A stretch of DNA of 64,000 bases from Porodaedalea pini (lineage: Eukaryota; Basidiomycota; Agaricomycetes; Hymenochaetales; Hymenochaetaceae): the NCBI GenBank assembly GCA_002794775.1, contig NBAY01000058.1:1-64000 (forward strand). The letters are read 5' to 3'. The translations under genes and the position numbers were made by a program. Position 1 is the stretch's first letter; every line of letters starts with the position of its first letter. Under the pieces are notes generated by a model. It was not told the DNA's origin and searched no databases. It worked only from the letters and a program-made list of their open reading frames with translations. Below, in pieces: positions 25,601 to 36,381 of the stretch.

Positions 25601-26361
25601 CCGACGGTTACCTCAATGGTGGTCATGGATTCGCTATCATGCACAATCAGCAGGAACTCGCTGTCTTTTCTTCAGCAGCGCACTCTCGATCAAACATCTT
25701 GTTTGAAGAGCAGGAAGCGCTCATCGCAGCTATGCGTCGTATATCATCTCTCCTTTCAAAATGCTTCACACCCGTCCACATTCATATCGTCTCCGACTCG
25801 CTTAATTGCGTCCAGCTCATCTTCTCGGAAGACGCTCGCCATGCCGACTTCATCATCACTTTCCGCCGCCTATGCGGAATCTTTCTAGCCCTCCATCACG
25901 AGGCCTCCCATATCACAGTCCAGTGGCTCCCATCTCATCACGGAGTACTGGGTAACTCTAAAGCCGACAAGCTGGCAAAGGACGCAGCATCCAACCCTCA
26001 TCGCGAGACCATACCAGAATCACTCCCCAATTTGAAGGCGCAAGTACATCTCGACCTTCTCCGAGATTGGAAAGCCAATATCGTAAATTTGCGAGGACAT
26101 CGCTCCATTCTCGAGCCGTCATCGTTTATCCTTCACCCAACCCGGTCTTTACACCCATTCTTGAAGCTTTCTCCAAGGAAGATGATACACCGATCAGTTC
26201 TTTCACGCACCGCCAGCCTCATGCTGAATGCGCTCGATTTGCATGACCAAAACCTCACCCCACATTGCCCTGACCCGATGTGCACCAAACATGATGTCCG
26301 TCATTCTCTTAATTGCTGCGCTTATTTCGCATTAGTCCGTAATGGCCTTTTTCGTCAATGA
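22672..26361 (+). pseudogene. LINE ORF2 (endonuclease, reverse transcriptase, RNase H), internal stops
   Basis: One frame runs from the ATG at 22672, broken by TGA at 22843-22845 and at 25324-25326, to TGA at 26359-26361. In order: endonuclease with IICFQEIPTV, the catalytic FIGDFNRHSDLW and ASDHFPI; reverse transcriptase with AYRPITLVDTIGKLFERV, VDIQGFFDNISH, GVPQGSPLSPL and the active site YMDD; RNase H with FTDGS, EEQEAL, SDSLNC and a final HGVLGNSKAD. A Cys/His end (CPDPMCTKHDVRHSLNCC) follows. The closing TGA may also be a lesion, since the frame stays protein-like to a TAG near 26500. The protein would nick target DNA and copy element RNA into it. Most LINE enzymes have A in place of M in YMDD. 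Confidence 0.85.
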
Positions 26362-26638
26362 TCTTTACCATTATCTTTCTCTGAATGGTTCCGTCCAAAT
26401 AACTTTCTTCTTCTTTTAAAATTCGCGTATTTTTCATTCCGTCACCCACCCGACAGCATGCCTCTTTTATCTGATTTACCTCCATCCTATTACCTTTAGT
26501 CTCAAACCCCAGCTTAGTTACGTTCATTTTTCACTGTTACGGTCACACCCCATTCATGCTCTACGTACGGTCTCTTTGGTTCTGTCTCGCGTTCGTTGCA
26601 GTTGGTAGTCTGTTAGGCGTAGATAGCAGAAATTATAA

Positions 26639-26650
26639 ACACGAAGGCAC
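26639..26650 (+). repeat. Target-site duplication, right copy
   Basis: The 12 bp ACACGAAGGCAC matches the left copy at 20346-20357 without a mismatch, and bases outside the two copies differ. Confidence 0.7.
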
Positions 26651-26849
26651 ATGAGCGTGGCACAACAGGCTCTCTATTACCAATGCACCATGTCAGCATC
26701 CTTTACATTATGCTCAACTGAGTTTATTTAAACGACCTCCATTTCTTCTCAAAACGGACCACTGACTATGCTTCAGCCTGTGCACAGCGGAACTTCATCT
26801 CGAAAGCTGAATTGTCACTGCACATCCCATCCGATAACATGCAATGTCC

Positions 26850-27150
26850 CAGTTCAAGAGCTTTGTCATGCTGGTTAGGCTCGGTCCACCTCCGCGTTAC
26901 TTCTCGTGTCCCTGCAAGCCAAGATGACCGTCATGCATTGCCGCCCATCGCTCAATCACAACAAAGACACATGAGTTCCGTGTATGGCAGGAACTTGTCC
27001 CTAGACTTCGGCAGAATCTGTATATAGAAAACCGTACTCGTACTTGCGGTTACGGTGCCAAGCCTAGAATGGGTTTGTGTTTCTAAACGTGAACTGTGCA
27101 ATGTCCAACGGGCCGTCTGTTGCCAGGTCTGAGATCGGAAGCTGCATAAT
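26850..27150. repeat. Degenerate local repeat, copy 3
   Basis: The block around CCTCCGCGTTACTTCTC is shared with copy 1 (about 18893), and the block ACACATGAGTTCCGTGTATGG matches copies 1 and 2 (about 18950 and 19945). These matches show that the locus on both sides of the LINE is one family of repeats. No open gene was recognised in it. Confidence 0.5.
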
Positions 27151-27347
27151 GTATAAAGCAGCCTTGTGCGACATGCTCTAGTGCCGTCGCTCTTGTGACT
27201 GTGTTCTGGCTTTCGAGTGCTAATGTCTACCTTTCTCGACCTGCGAAGCTCCCCAGCCGGTTACCCATTCGCCTGGCTGCAATGCTTGCATTGCACCAAC
27301 AACCGGCGCTGGTGACAAATTATGTTTTGTTCAATTACAGAGTGCTC

Positions 27348-27357
27348 TATATAAAAG
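27348..27357 (+). promoter_or_regulatory. TATA box of the left small-family gene
   Basis: TATATAAAAG lies 69 bp upstream of the ATG at 27426. The inverted copy of this gene has CTATTTAAAGGCAAGG at the matching place on the minus strand (29669-29684), so the promoter region was copied together with the gene. Confidence 0.5.
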
Positions 27358-27425
27358 CAAGGAAGGATGACAAGACTTCGATCAATCCTATCAACAGATC
27401 ACTTGTATTTCTGCTTCCTCTCTCA

Positions 27426-27814
27426 ATGTCAGCACAACGAGGCTGTACCCTTCAAAACGTAAACTTGCGCGGTGATCTTGCTGGAATAAGACGTCGCCTG
27501 CGAGCGCCCAATCTAACAGATCTAAAAGAGATGGAGGCATTACTCAATCGTGTCATACAGAGTAAGTAACTTTCTTCTCGTTCAACAATATGCTCATCCT
27601 TTCTTTCATACAGTGGCGAGATCTGTTGGAATTGTGGCCAAAGTTGACTATAAAGGAAGCAAAGAAAACATGAAGATCGACTATAAAATAACTCCCTTGA
27701 ACAGACCAGTGGTTAATGGAAAAAAACAAATTGTGTTCCGACTTTGTTGCTGACATGGAGGCCGAAGTATTGGCCATTGTTTTGGCTGGCAGTGTCATAA
27801 ATGCAGCAACTTGA
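27426..27814 (+). pseudogene. Unrecognised small protein family, left copy (frameshifted)
   Basis: I do not recognise this gene, but it has two clear relatives in the window (29209-29591 minus, 43757-44282 plus). Exon 1 starts at ATG 27426 and ends at a GTAAGT donor near 27562. The acceptor TTTCATACAG precedes an exon coding VGIVAKVDYKGSKENMKIDY. Spliced in phase 1, the two join as in the relatives. After VVNGKK the frame shifts by one within a run of seven A near 27720; the shifted frame goes on as SDFVADMEAEVLAIVLAG, which aligns to EFVVDIKAHIRGLLEAAL of the right copy. The product would have been about 110 residues, soluble and without a signal peptide. Function unknown. Confidence 0.6.
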
Positions 27815-28169
27815 AATTGATAACAAAAACTCAATATTTTATAGGTTTTGTTGATGAGTAGCTGAATTATAAAATAGATTTCGTACCAATAAGATAATGG
27901 CAGCTTCACTTGAAGGGATGCGGGGCCCATTTGTGTACTAGTGTGATCAGAAGGCACTAAGAGATACAGTTTTGTCCTCTAATAAGACAATCAAGCTGAG
28001 GGAGAAGGATACATGATGATTACTCTGTAGACTGACAAAGTAGCTCGATACTGTAGTAGATCTTGGATTTTGAGTAATGATATCATGATACCTTCTGCTC
28101 TGAGTGAAATGTGATGAAAGTATTTGTGAAACATGTTGAGTGAGAGTATTTCAGAAATGATATTTTACT

Positions 28170-29181
28170 GCCCTTTGCAGAAGTATTGTCACACGTGATT
28201 TCACTGATTTTCGTGCCACAAGAGCCTCAAAACACAAACATTTTCATATCTCAACCAAAACTTGACCTTTTTGCATCATATAAGTTGCTAAATTCATTTT
28301 TTTATCTCATCTTTCATATTTCAACAAGAGTGATAAGAAATAGTCAAAATTTGAATCCAAAACAGCAAAAAAGCTGTTTTTTTAACCCATTTCCCTTGTT
28401 CATTTTTTCCTGCAATCAGATTTCACTGTACAGTGCTCCAGACCAGCCCAGAATTCCAGTATTAGTCTATTATGAATTTATAGACTGATTTTGAGATGTA
28501 TTGTGAGGTAGATGTGCTGAATTGGTGCATGCCTAAAACACACAAATCCCCTCTGTTTCTGCAAGCCCCCCAGCCCCCAGGAAAAATTCTTCTCAGCTAA
28601 GTTCATGCATGTAAATTCATTCAAAGTGTATTGGAAGAGATTTGAGCAGCATCCAGGGCTCTAGCATCAACCAGTGAGCTGAATTGAGTACCAGGTTCTG
28701 ACTGCTCAAATCTCTTCCAATACACTTTGAATGAATTTACATGCATGAACTTAGCTGAGAAGAATTTTTCCTGGGGGCTGGGGGGCTTGCAGAAACAGAG
28801 GGGATTTGTGTGTTTTAGGCATGCACCAATTCAGCACATCTACCTCACAATACATCTCAAAATCAGTCTATAAATTCATAATAGACTAATACTGGAATTC
28901 TGGGCTGGTCTGGAGCACTGTACAGTGAAATCTGATTGCAGGAAAAAATGAACAAGGGAAATGGGTTAAAAAACAGCTTTTTTGCTGTTTTGGATTCAAA
29001 TTTTGACTATTTCTTATCACTCTTGTTGAAATATGAAAGATGAGATAAAAAAAATGAATTTAGCAACTTATATGATGCAAAAAGGTCAAGTTTTGGTTGA
29101 GATATGAAAATGTTTGTGTTTTGAGGCTCTTGTGGCACGAAAATCAGTGAAATCACGTGTGACAATACTTCTGAAAAGGGC
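28170..29181. repeat. Large near-perfect palindrome, about 480 bp arms and 52 bp loop
   Basis: The arm at 28170-28649 is repeated in inverted orientation at 28702-29181. The only differences I saw are slips in homopolymer runs and one base near the outer ends. The unpaired centre is 28650-28701. The arms are AT-rich and hold no recognisable domain; the matching short frames in both arms are a consequence of the symmetry. Transcription from either side would produce a long RNA hairpin. The two inverted small-family genes point into this palindrome. Confidence 0.9.
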
Positions 29182-29208
29182 TCATTGACAAATTCATCAA
29201 GTAGAGGT

Positions 29209-29591
29209 TTATTGTTGCTGCGCCAAGGCAGCCTCAAGAAGGCCGCGTATATGTGCCTTTATGTCAACCACAAATTCCCCAAGAGTCTTCTCTTTCTCCT
29301 TGAAGGTTCGTCCATTGTACCTTATTGTATAGCCTACTTTCCTGTTCTCCTTGCCGCTTTTATAGTTGATTTCAACATCCATTCCAACTCTATTCGCCAC
29401 TGTATGAAAAAAAAAAACTTGATAAGACAAAGGAAACTATGTAAGACACAAGGATATGACTTGCATCTTTTCATTCCATTGAAATATTGCTTCTGTGTCT
29501 GTGGATCGGGTGGGCTTCGGCTTCGGGTTGATAGTTGCCCAGATAAATCACTAAGATAATTTTCTAAGGTTCGAAGAGGTTCCACTGACAT
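29209..29591 (-). CDS. Unrecognised small protein family, right copy
   Basis: The gene reads on the minus strand from ATG 29591. Exon 1 codes MSVEPLRTLENYLSDLSG and ends at FNGMKR. The acceptor TTTCATACAG is the same as in the left copy, and exon 2 codes ANRVGMDVEINYKSGKENRK, continues with KTLGEFVVDIKAHIRGL and ends in AQQQ near 29209. The phase only works with a donor GCAAGT in place of the GTAAGT of the left copy, giving a GC-AG intron of about 70 bp. The product is about 105 residues, charged, without a signal peptide or membrane segment. The gene stops 28 bp from the palindrome and is transcribed towards it. Function unknown; its relatives share the core pattern VDY-KEN-Y-GK-K-F-EF. Confidence 0.6.
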
Positions 29592-30041
29592 TACAAAGGG
29601 TCAAACAGAAGGTACGAGGATACGAGTGATCTGTCGGTAGAGATTGATGAGAGTCTTGCTGCTCTTCCTTGCCTTTAAATAGAGCACTCTCAGGCTGTAA
29701 CTGAATGAGACACATTATTTTGTCCGGCGCCGGTCGTTGGTGCAGTGCAACTCAACGCGTGGGTAACCGGCCGGTGAGCATTACAGGTCAAAAGGGTTAG
29801 CAGTACCAAAGTACTAGTGTCGTTACAAGGGAGACGACGGCGCGCAATTTGGCTCTATATTTCCGGTCTTGGACCTTGCGAACGAACATGGAAGAGCGGT
29901 GAAGCTTCTGCTCACGTGCGCGGACTGGATCGAGGGTGGTCGTTGTTGCTAACCCCGCCCCACCTGCGATGCGCTATTGATAGGCGCGAGCGTCCGTCCC
30001 TTTCTCTTCCTCTCCTCTCCTCTCACCACCTCGTCCTCAAC

Positions 30042-31086
30042 ATGCCTTCTGTCTTACAGCGCCATCCACGTTCTTCCCTCATTGCAGCCTTCGGCATCCT
30101 CGCGACATTCCTCTTCCTAGCCGCTCAGCAAGCACCGCCGCCGCTCCTCACCAACTCCTTTTCGCCATCCGACGAGCTACAACATCGCCTCGCCTACGCG
30201 GAGAATGTCTACCAAAGGATGCTAAGGGACAGACAGGACCTCATTCAAAAGTTCGGGCCAACGACGGATAAGGTGCACATGTGAGTGTACCTCATTCGTT
30301 CGGTGAAAGTAAGCACTTAACACGTATAGGTTCCCGCCTGACACGGAGCCCTGGCCGCCCTACACCGTCTGGGACTTCGTCCCCGCCGCGTTCACCTGCC
30401 CACACCCCGTCGAGCGCATCGGCGCCCTCGGTGATGGCGGCAAATGGGTCTGCGGTCTCCAACGCGTCGCACACAAACCGGACTGCGTCGTCTACTCCAT
30501 CGGCATCAACCACGAGTCGTCTTTCGAGGCCGAGTTGCTCTCGCGCACCTCCGGGTGCGAGGTCTGGGGGTACGACTTCTCTGTCGACCACTTCGGGCCC
30601 GAAGTCGAGGACAATCCCGCCCTCCTCCAGCGCGCTCACTTCTCACCATTCGGCCTCGCGGGCGAGGACAAGCACGGAGAAAGCGATAAGCACAAGATGT
30701 ACACGCTACAGAGCCTCATGGCACTCAATGGCCATGCGCACATCGACATCCTCAAAATCGACATCGAGTCCTGGGAGTTCGAGACGCTCTCCTCGCTCAT
30801 CGCGCCCTATCTCACATCGGGTGAGCCGCTCCCCTTCGGCCAGCTCCAGCTCGAGGTGCATGTGTGGGGCAAGAAGTTCGACGAGTTCCTCCGGTGGTGG
30901 GAAGTCCTCGAAGCCGCGGGGCTTCGCCCCTTCTGGACTGAACCGAACATCGTATATCTCAACTACAACCGCAATTCTGACGCGGACCTCGCGGAGTACT
31001 CTTTCCTCAACATCCGCGGCGAGAATGCCTTCATCAGCGACCGGGAGCTTTACCGTCCGCGCCGCGGAAATGCGGTGCATGCCTGA
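30042..31086 (+). CDS. Membrane-anchored methyltransferase-domain protein
   Basis: Exons 30042-30280 and 30330-31086 join to about 331 residues; the intron (49 bp) splits the Met codon of KVHM. The N-terminus has a short basic start and one hydrophobic segment (LIAAFGILATFLFLAA), giving a type II membrane protein of the secretory pathway. The lumenal domain begins CPHPVERIGALGDGGKWVCG, then VVYSIGINHESSFE, a glycine-containing SAM-like site, the strand WGYDFSV, DILKIDIESWEFE and LQLEVHVWG. This pattern fits the fungal methyltransferase-like family related to METTL24 and FkbM. The ATG at 30042 is chosen because the hydrophobic anchor follows at once. Acceptor substrate unknown. Confidence 0.75.
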
Positions 31087-32362
31087 GACACATTTCAAAA
31101 GTATTTTTCTTTCTTTCTCAGACGTGTCTATTCTCTTCTCACCTGCATACTTGCACGCGTGTGTTCGTCTTTCCTTCACCCTGCCCCGCCATTCTCTCTT
31201 TATACCCCGCTCTTTTGGACCCCATCGTCTCCCATACTGCATCCTTGTAGCTGTAGTCGTACACACCCCCATCATTATCGCTAATCGTCTCCAACTCTCC
31301 TTCGTTTTCACATTCTAATCTGATAGGGTTAGGCTCTCGGACTGTATTTATGACGCGGATCTTTAATGGAGCTACCTGCATTCATCTGCTACGACGTGTC
31401 TTCGAGGGAATCTCTATCCAAAAGTGAGTGGCAAATTTTCCAAAATCGACTCTGGGGTCATTGCCCTCAAACCTACATCATTTAACTCCCAAGGCGAACC
31501 GCGGTGTCTGCTTTGTCTTCAATTCGCCATGGACTGAAATGCTCTGCATTCGCCGAAACAGGTTGTTCGAGCTCAGTAGAGAAGGGAAGGGAAGAGAGAC
31601 CTGCAAGCGGCGTCTGTTTCCGGGGCGGTTACTTCAAGTTCGCCTATGCAGACCTCCGACGATGGTTTTCAAAAAGCTTGTTCAATTCAGTCGGTTTCCT
31701 GAAGGGCTAAAATTCAATATTCACATGCATAGCTTTATTGCACTTATCTGGTCAATTGCATGTTTGGCAAATCGGGCGTAAAATAGAGGAATAGAACCTT
31801 CACTGTGGGTGATTGATGAGTGCTATGCACTGCAATGGAATCGCTAACCTATCCGCTGGAAGTACACTTCCTGCTACTTTTTATTTGTAAGGATTTGGAC
31901 GAGAATTGTAGCTGAGGGAAACCAAAATACTCATTGAGTAACCCGTTTCTCGTACATTTCGCTCGTGTATATACTGGAAGTGCTCGTGTCATGTTTCGTT
32001 GTTTCGCATATTAACTCGCACGATACGTATTGGCTACTACTGTCTCCCCCGCTTGTTCGTGATTGTCCGCACTATATACAGATCCGATTATAATCATTCC
32101 CTTCAAATGTGCACGTTTGTCCATGATATACCGAAGAGTAAAAACCGGGTCTTGCACTAGAACTCAACAGGGTCAACGACATCGCTGCATTTTACGGCCT
32201 ACTTTGTCCAATTCCTCATCAACCGCATCGAAGCCAAGTAAGCGTACCCCAGGACACGGAGCTACGTCACTGCGGTGCAGGACTGCAAGGACGTCCATCT
32301 TCTCGCTCCTGAGGATATATATCTACATCACGTCGGAGATCTGGAAGAGTGAGGCGCTGCAC
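31087..32362. other. Intergenic, no gene recognised
   Basis: The first 250 bp are probably the 3' untranslated region of the methyltransferase gene. Nothing further with coding character was found. Confidence 0.4.
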
Positions 32363-33663
32363 TAGCCTGTGGCACCGCTGGAGGACGTGCACTGCGTGAC
32401 AAGAGCGGCTTCCTTCGTCAGGTTCGTCACCTCGAAGTTCTGGAATGCTGGCGGCATGTCAATAAGAGAATAGTTCTGAGGGGTTGCATGGTGACTCGTT
32501 GATGTTTCTGAGATAGTCTATCCCGTCACCTCCGCCTTCATAAGAAACGGAATCAGAAGTTTGTATTTTCAAGTCGAGTTCAAACTCGCACCGTTTGGTA
32601 GGCTACCCTGCTAAATGTCCGCTGACGTCTTGACATACGCCACATCCTGGCACTCATCGCGGGTGATACGCTCCGCGAGAACATTTTCAATGAACTCCTA
32701 CACCCCAAGATATTGGCCAATAGAGCCGATCGCGACGCCCATGCAGTGATATAAGTGCAAGTCCTGAATCAGTATATTTGACGAGTTGGCCTTTGGCGCG
32801 ATGACGTCGTTTTCGCGGTCGATAGTCCAGTTTTCGGAAGATCAAATTGGAAGAATAGAATATGTCGACGCCGCCCATGTTACGGGCGGGTTCCTACTTC
32901 ATTTCCGTAGAATACTCAGACCGTGTGTCGAGAGGAGAGCACGTCTTCTTGTCCATCGAGATGCTGTTGGTATTAATATTCTGAAACAGTCTGCTCTTCA
33001 AGTGCATGTTTGCCATCGCCCAGAATTGAGACTACACGAATCGGGTACAGTCAAAGACAAAGCAACCATCGGGCTTATGAGTCGCCCAGGCAAGTTAGAG
33101 ACACCCTGGAAAGATCATACCTACCGCTCTTCGGTAAGCGGGCTCGCCAAATACTACTGTTAAATCTCAGTCACTATACCACAGTTGTCTGTTTCAACGT
33201 TTCCGTCAAATGTGCCGATTCCATGGCTGTCCCATAACACATCAGATTCGCCAAATATCCACGCTGTCGTCATTTCCAATAACCCAGCAGGAAGTGGCTC
33301 ACATGATCCCGTTCGCTAGCTAACAGTCAAGGTTTAAGTCCCACTACTGAAGTTCAGAGATCTGTCGTATAGACACGGACTGCCTAAATCGGAAGCTGCA
33401 ACTCACCAAGAGCGTCCCGCGCATGTCGACTCGTACGTTTCGAAACCTGTGGTATTCATCACCTACTCGGTCTGGTATGTCCCATTTTCGAATACGATAG
33501 TGCTGTCTTGTGAGCATCGTTCGAGAACCGCTAAGACGACCAGTGAATCATCGCCATCCGACATGTCCGGGCTGAGCGTATAGACAGTGTGCGCAAACTT
33601 AGGAGAGAATCGCGTGAGCGCAAGAGGTTGGAAAGCCAGAAATGGAAACAGTATGCAGAGCAT
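32363..33663 (-). pseudogene. Decayed GH28 polygalacturonase-like gene
   Basis: Fragments on the minus strand, in the right order, recall a secreted GH28 pectinase. The start at 33663 gives a signal peptide (MLCILFPFLAFQPLALT) and FENGTYQT. Then come HGIGTFDGN, the substrate-site strand GGVDIFYSSNLIFRKLDY, DVIAPKANSSNILIQD, GVAIGSIGQYLGV, EFIENVLAERIT and VAYVKTSADI, ending PPAFQNFEVTNLT. The fragments lie in different frames with several stops, for example a TAG between GQYLGV and EFIENV. The catalytic NTD motif reads NMG and the second acidic pair (DD) reads ND, so activity would be lost even if the frame were whole. It lies back to back with the questin-oxidase-like gene. Confidence 0.7.
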
Positions 33664-34006
33664 CGTTGTCAGTACATGGCTCCGTCTGCAGCAAGAAATC
33701 GTGTCTCGAAGCCTCTGGAGAAAGGAGCAAGCGACCTAAGAGCAGTTGCCAGATGCCAAAGAACGACGCATAGAACATATGCCTCGATTTCATGTGTAGA
33801 ATTCAACAAAGAGTATCGCAGATGCGCCTACCAAAGGCCTAACAGCGTAGAATGTAGACAAACGAGACGATCAAGCGCTGAAAATAAACTCTGTGTTTCG
33901 AGTGCGGAGAATGAAATGGAGGTCGGAGTCTAAATAGGAGCCGTGGCACTGCGTTTGGGCTCACGCGCACTCATTTGTGCTTCGTCATTCCTCACCACTA
34001 GCATCG

Positions 34007-35671
34007 ATGGCGGATGCTGGGATGTCTCAGGGGCTCGTTCACTTGCCTGGCTCGAATCATGAAACAAAATCTCTTGTACATAAACTTCTGGAGGAAGACT
34101 TGAAGAAACACCACTGCTTTTATGGAAAGATCGGCTTCCATAACCACTTGCCTCACCAGTGAGTATATCATCTGCAGGCGCTACAACGTAGTGACGAGAA
34201 CAATTTTATCAAGTATTTTGGCTCTCTATGATCTTGGTACCCCTTCAAAAGTTATCCAGGATATCTACAAGGCGGAAGCTAAGGTGCAGAGCCCAATCAA
34301 CCTCGTCGACCGCCAGACGCAGACTGTCGCTCCTCTGGACTTGGCCATCACGATGGAGAACTGGAACGAGCATATTGGACACGAAGAGTACGGATAAACT
34401 GTTATGCAAAGTCTCAGGCTCATTCTGAACCAATAGAAACTACATCGCGTATCTCACGTTCTTCAAGGCGGAAATCCAGAGGCTCGGAGTTGCCGAGTGT
34501 CTGGAGGAGTATATTTTCTCACCAAGAGCGAATGGGAACGAAAATAACATGCTATTAAGAGTCGTTGGTGGCGCGTAAGCAGCTTCGTCTTTCTCATCCG
34601 CAGATGATTCGCTAAGCGGTTGAGACAGTGTTCATCCGTTCATCCAGATTGGCGTAAGTTTTAGACATATCTGTGCTTAGTCAAACTAACCAGTGCGTCA
34701 AAGTATGGTGTCGAGTTTAACATCCCCTCTATAGTAGCATCGGGTGAGAAAGACTTCATGAACTCCACGTTGTAGGATACACATTAACGGCCATTCAAGG
34801 TCTGGCGGAAACCGCAGTGACTAAGCCCATATCATCGTCACTGTACGATGATACGTCAGATTCATCCGTCAAAGGCATCACCGTGCTCTCGATAATCAAG
34901 CAGATGTACGATTCAGAGAAGCTCGTTCCTGTCATGCCCTACCAGCCCGACGCACTTCTGAGCACACGCACGAAGGATGCGCTGACAAATGGTCGACCTG
35001 AGGAGATTCGTCGACTCTCAGCACAGTTTCCAGTCGACGCGAACTTGAGCACGACAGAGTTCGGCGCACGCATTGAAGAGTTGATCTGGGCAGCTGTTCT
35101 TCTGACTGTCTCGACGGGGAAACATGGCCGCAAACCGCGCCTCGACTTCTTTCTCATGCACCTGCTGACATCTGCTCTCTTTCTCCCATCCCTCGTGCAC
35201 GCGATCAAGACGCCGGCTAATAAGGCACGCCTGTTGCGTCTCTTCGTCTCAGAGATGTTGTTCATCATGCTCCTGCGTGGCCGCCCGCGCATCGATCCCA
35301 CTCTCATCATGACCTATCCCGATGCACCCCATCCACCTGACGCACAGGGCGACCCGGCCGACAGTAATCCTTGGCCGGCTATCATCGACGACGTCATCCA
35401 CGCTCCAGACGCACATACGGTTAAGACAATCCGTACGTTGTACTACGCTGCGCAGCAGTATGGAGAGACTCCCCCCGGAGGTGCAATCGGAGCGTTCAAC
35501 AAGGATGGGACAGAGACGCTTGAAGGCGCGGGGAAGCTAGATGGCACCATCTTCATTCGTGCAGCTGGTGTTGTCATGAATACTCTGGGGTGGGTGACGC
35601 ATGGTCAAGAGGAGGGTAATTGGGACAGAAGTGCGCTGGGATGGGATAAGGCATGGGATGGACCGGAATAA
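34007..35671 (+). CDS. Questin-oxidase-like protein
   Basis: Six exons, starting at ATG 34007 and 34211, with a long last exon from about 34775, join in frame to about 430 residues. Recognisable blocks are FHNHLPHHILALYDLG, ENWNEHIGHEENY, LTFFKAEIQRLGV, RVVGGAVHPFIQIGYGVEF, QGLAETA and the closing GGAIGAFNKDG. This layout, with conserved His residues in the NHLPHH and GGAVHP blocks, is that of the questin-oxidase-like family (questin oxidase, AflY/HypA type). Characterised members catalyse Baeyer-Villiger-like ring opening in anthraquinone and aflatoxin routes without a classic flavin domain. No polyketide synthase lies in the window, so the substrate is not implied. No signal peptide is seen. 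Confidence 0.8.
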
Positions 35672-35882
35672 GGGTCGCAGAAAGAGGAAGAGCCGTCGAA
35701 ACTGTTTATTCTCTTTGTACCCAGACTTGTATTTTAGTAAGAGCGAGAATGTGACATTGCCTACTGCAAGATCTGTATCCTTGTGATATTGCGTCATGAC
35801 GATGATAAGGACTATCGCACCAACGCCTTTAATATAAGATTGGTAAGCTGCTCGCCTCTCCTAACCACGTCACGACCAGCCT

Positions 35883-36381
35883 TTACAAGGGCGAGCAGCA
35901 AAACTGAACTTTGTTGATATTGTCGCAGTCCTGGTCGTTCGCAATACAGTTTTCAAAGGCCGTTCCATTTGAGAGTACGCCAGACTGCGGGACACCACTA
36001 TAGAGACCAGTTCAATACGAAAGGTGGTTAAATTAGCTAGAAGAACACGTACGATGCGTCACAGGTAACACTGGACCCATCAAAGAATTCGCCGCAGACA
36101 GAGGCGTCTGTGTCGTTTGACATGTGGTCAAGTGGTGTACAGGTATCATCGAATATAGTGCCCTCCTATAGTACCCAAATGAAAAGGAGACCGAGACGGT
36201 TATTTATCGAAAACCAAATGTATGATGAGCAAACTAAACTCACTGCGTGAATGCTGACGTGCACGAAGACTGTGCCGAGGGCGATCTGGCCGCTCTCGCA
36301 AGCTGTGAGGGCGAATGCATTCTGCGAGACGGCAAGCAGGAGCAGTGGACAGGCAGCGACACAATTCTTGATGCTCACCAT
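35883..36381 (-). CDS. Small secreted cysteine-rich protein
   Basis: Exons 36381-36244, 36165-36053 and 35997-35883 join to 121 residues. A signal peptide is clear (CVAACPLLLLAVSQNAFA). The mature chain holds eight cysteines in the order ACE, DTCTP, SVCG, VTCD, ENCI, QDCD and FCCS, ending CCSPL. The last two are adjacent, as in some small secreted fungal proteins, but the spacing is not that of hydrophobins. I do not recognise a family. The protein is probably extracellular and stabilised by four disulfides. A decayed copy of the same gene lies at about 37560-38100, and a palindrome sits between the two. Confidence 0.7.

Larger units (their letters stand above)
20358..26638 (+). mobile_element. 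LINE-type (non-LTR) retrotransposon, about 6.3 kb, inactivated
   Basis: The element has two ORFs in the order expected for a Tad/I-like LINE: ORF1 with zinc knuckles, then ORF2 with an endonuclease-exonuclease-phosphatase domain, a reverse transcriptase and an RNase H. There are no long terminal repeats. A 12 bp direct repeat brackets it (20346-20357 and 26639-26650). No poly(A) tail is seen at the 3' end, which closes AATTATAA. Four in-frame TGA codons interrupt otherwise open frames, so this copy cannot make its proteins. Placement in the Tad/I group is inference from domain order. Confidence 0.88.

Noticed and set aside
28186..29237. Same short protein-like frame in both palindrome arms
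   Set aside because: A direct result of the symmetry; no domain and no independent start context.
30281..31318. Long serine-rich frame over the methyltransferase gene
   Set aside because: Shadow frame of a GC-rich coding exon; no domain, and the other frame carries the conserved motifs.
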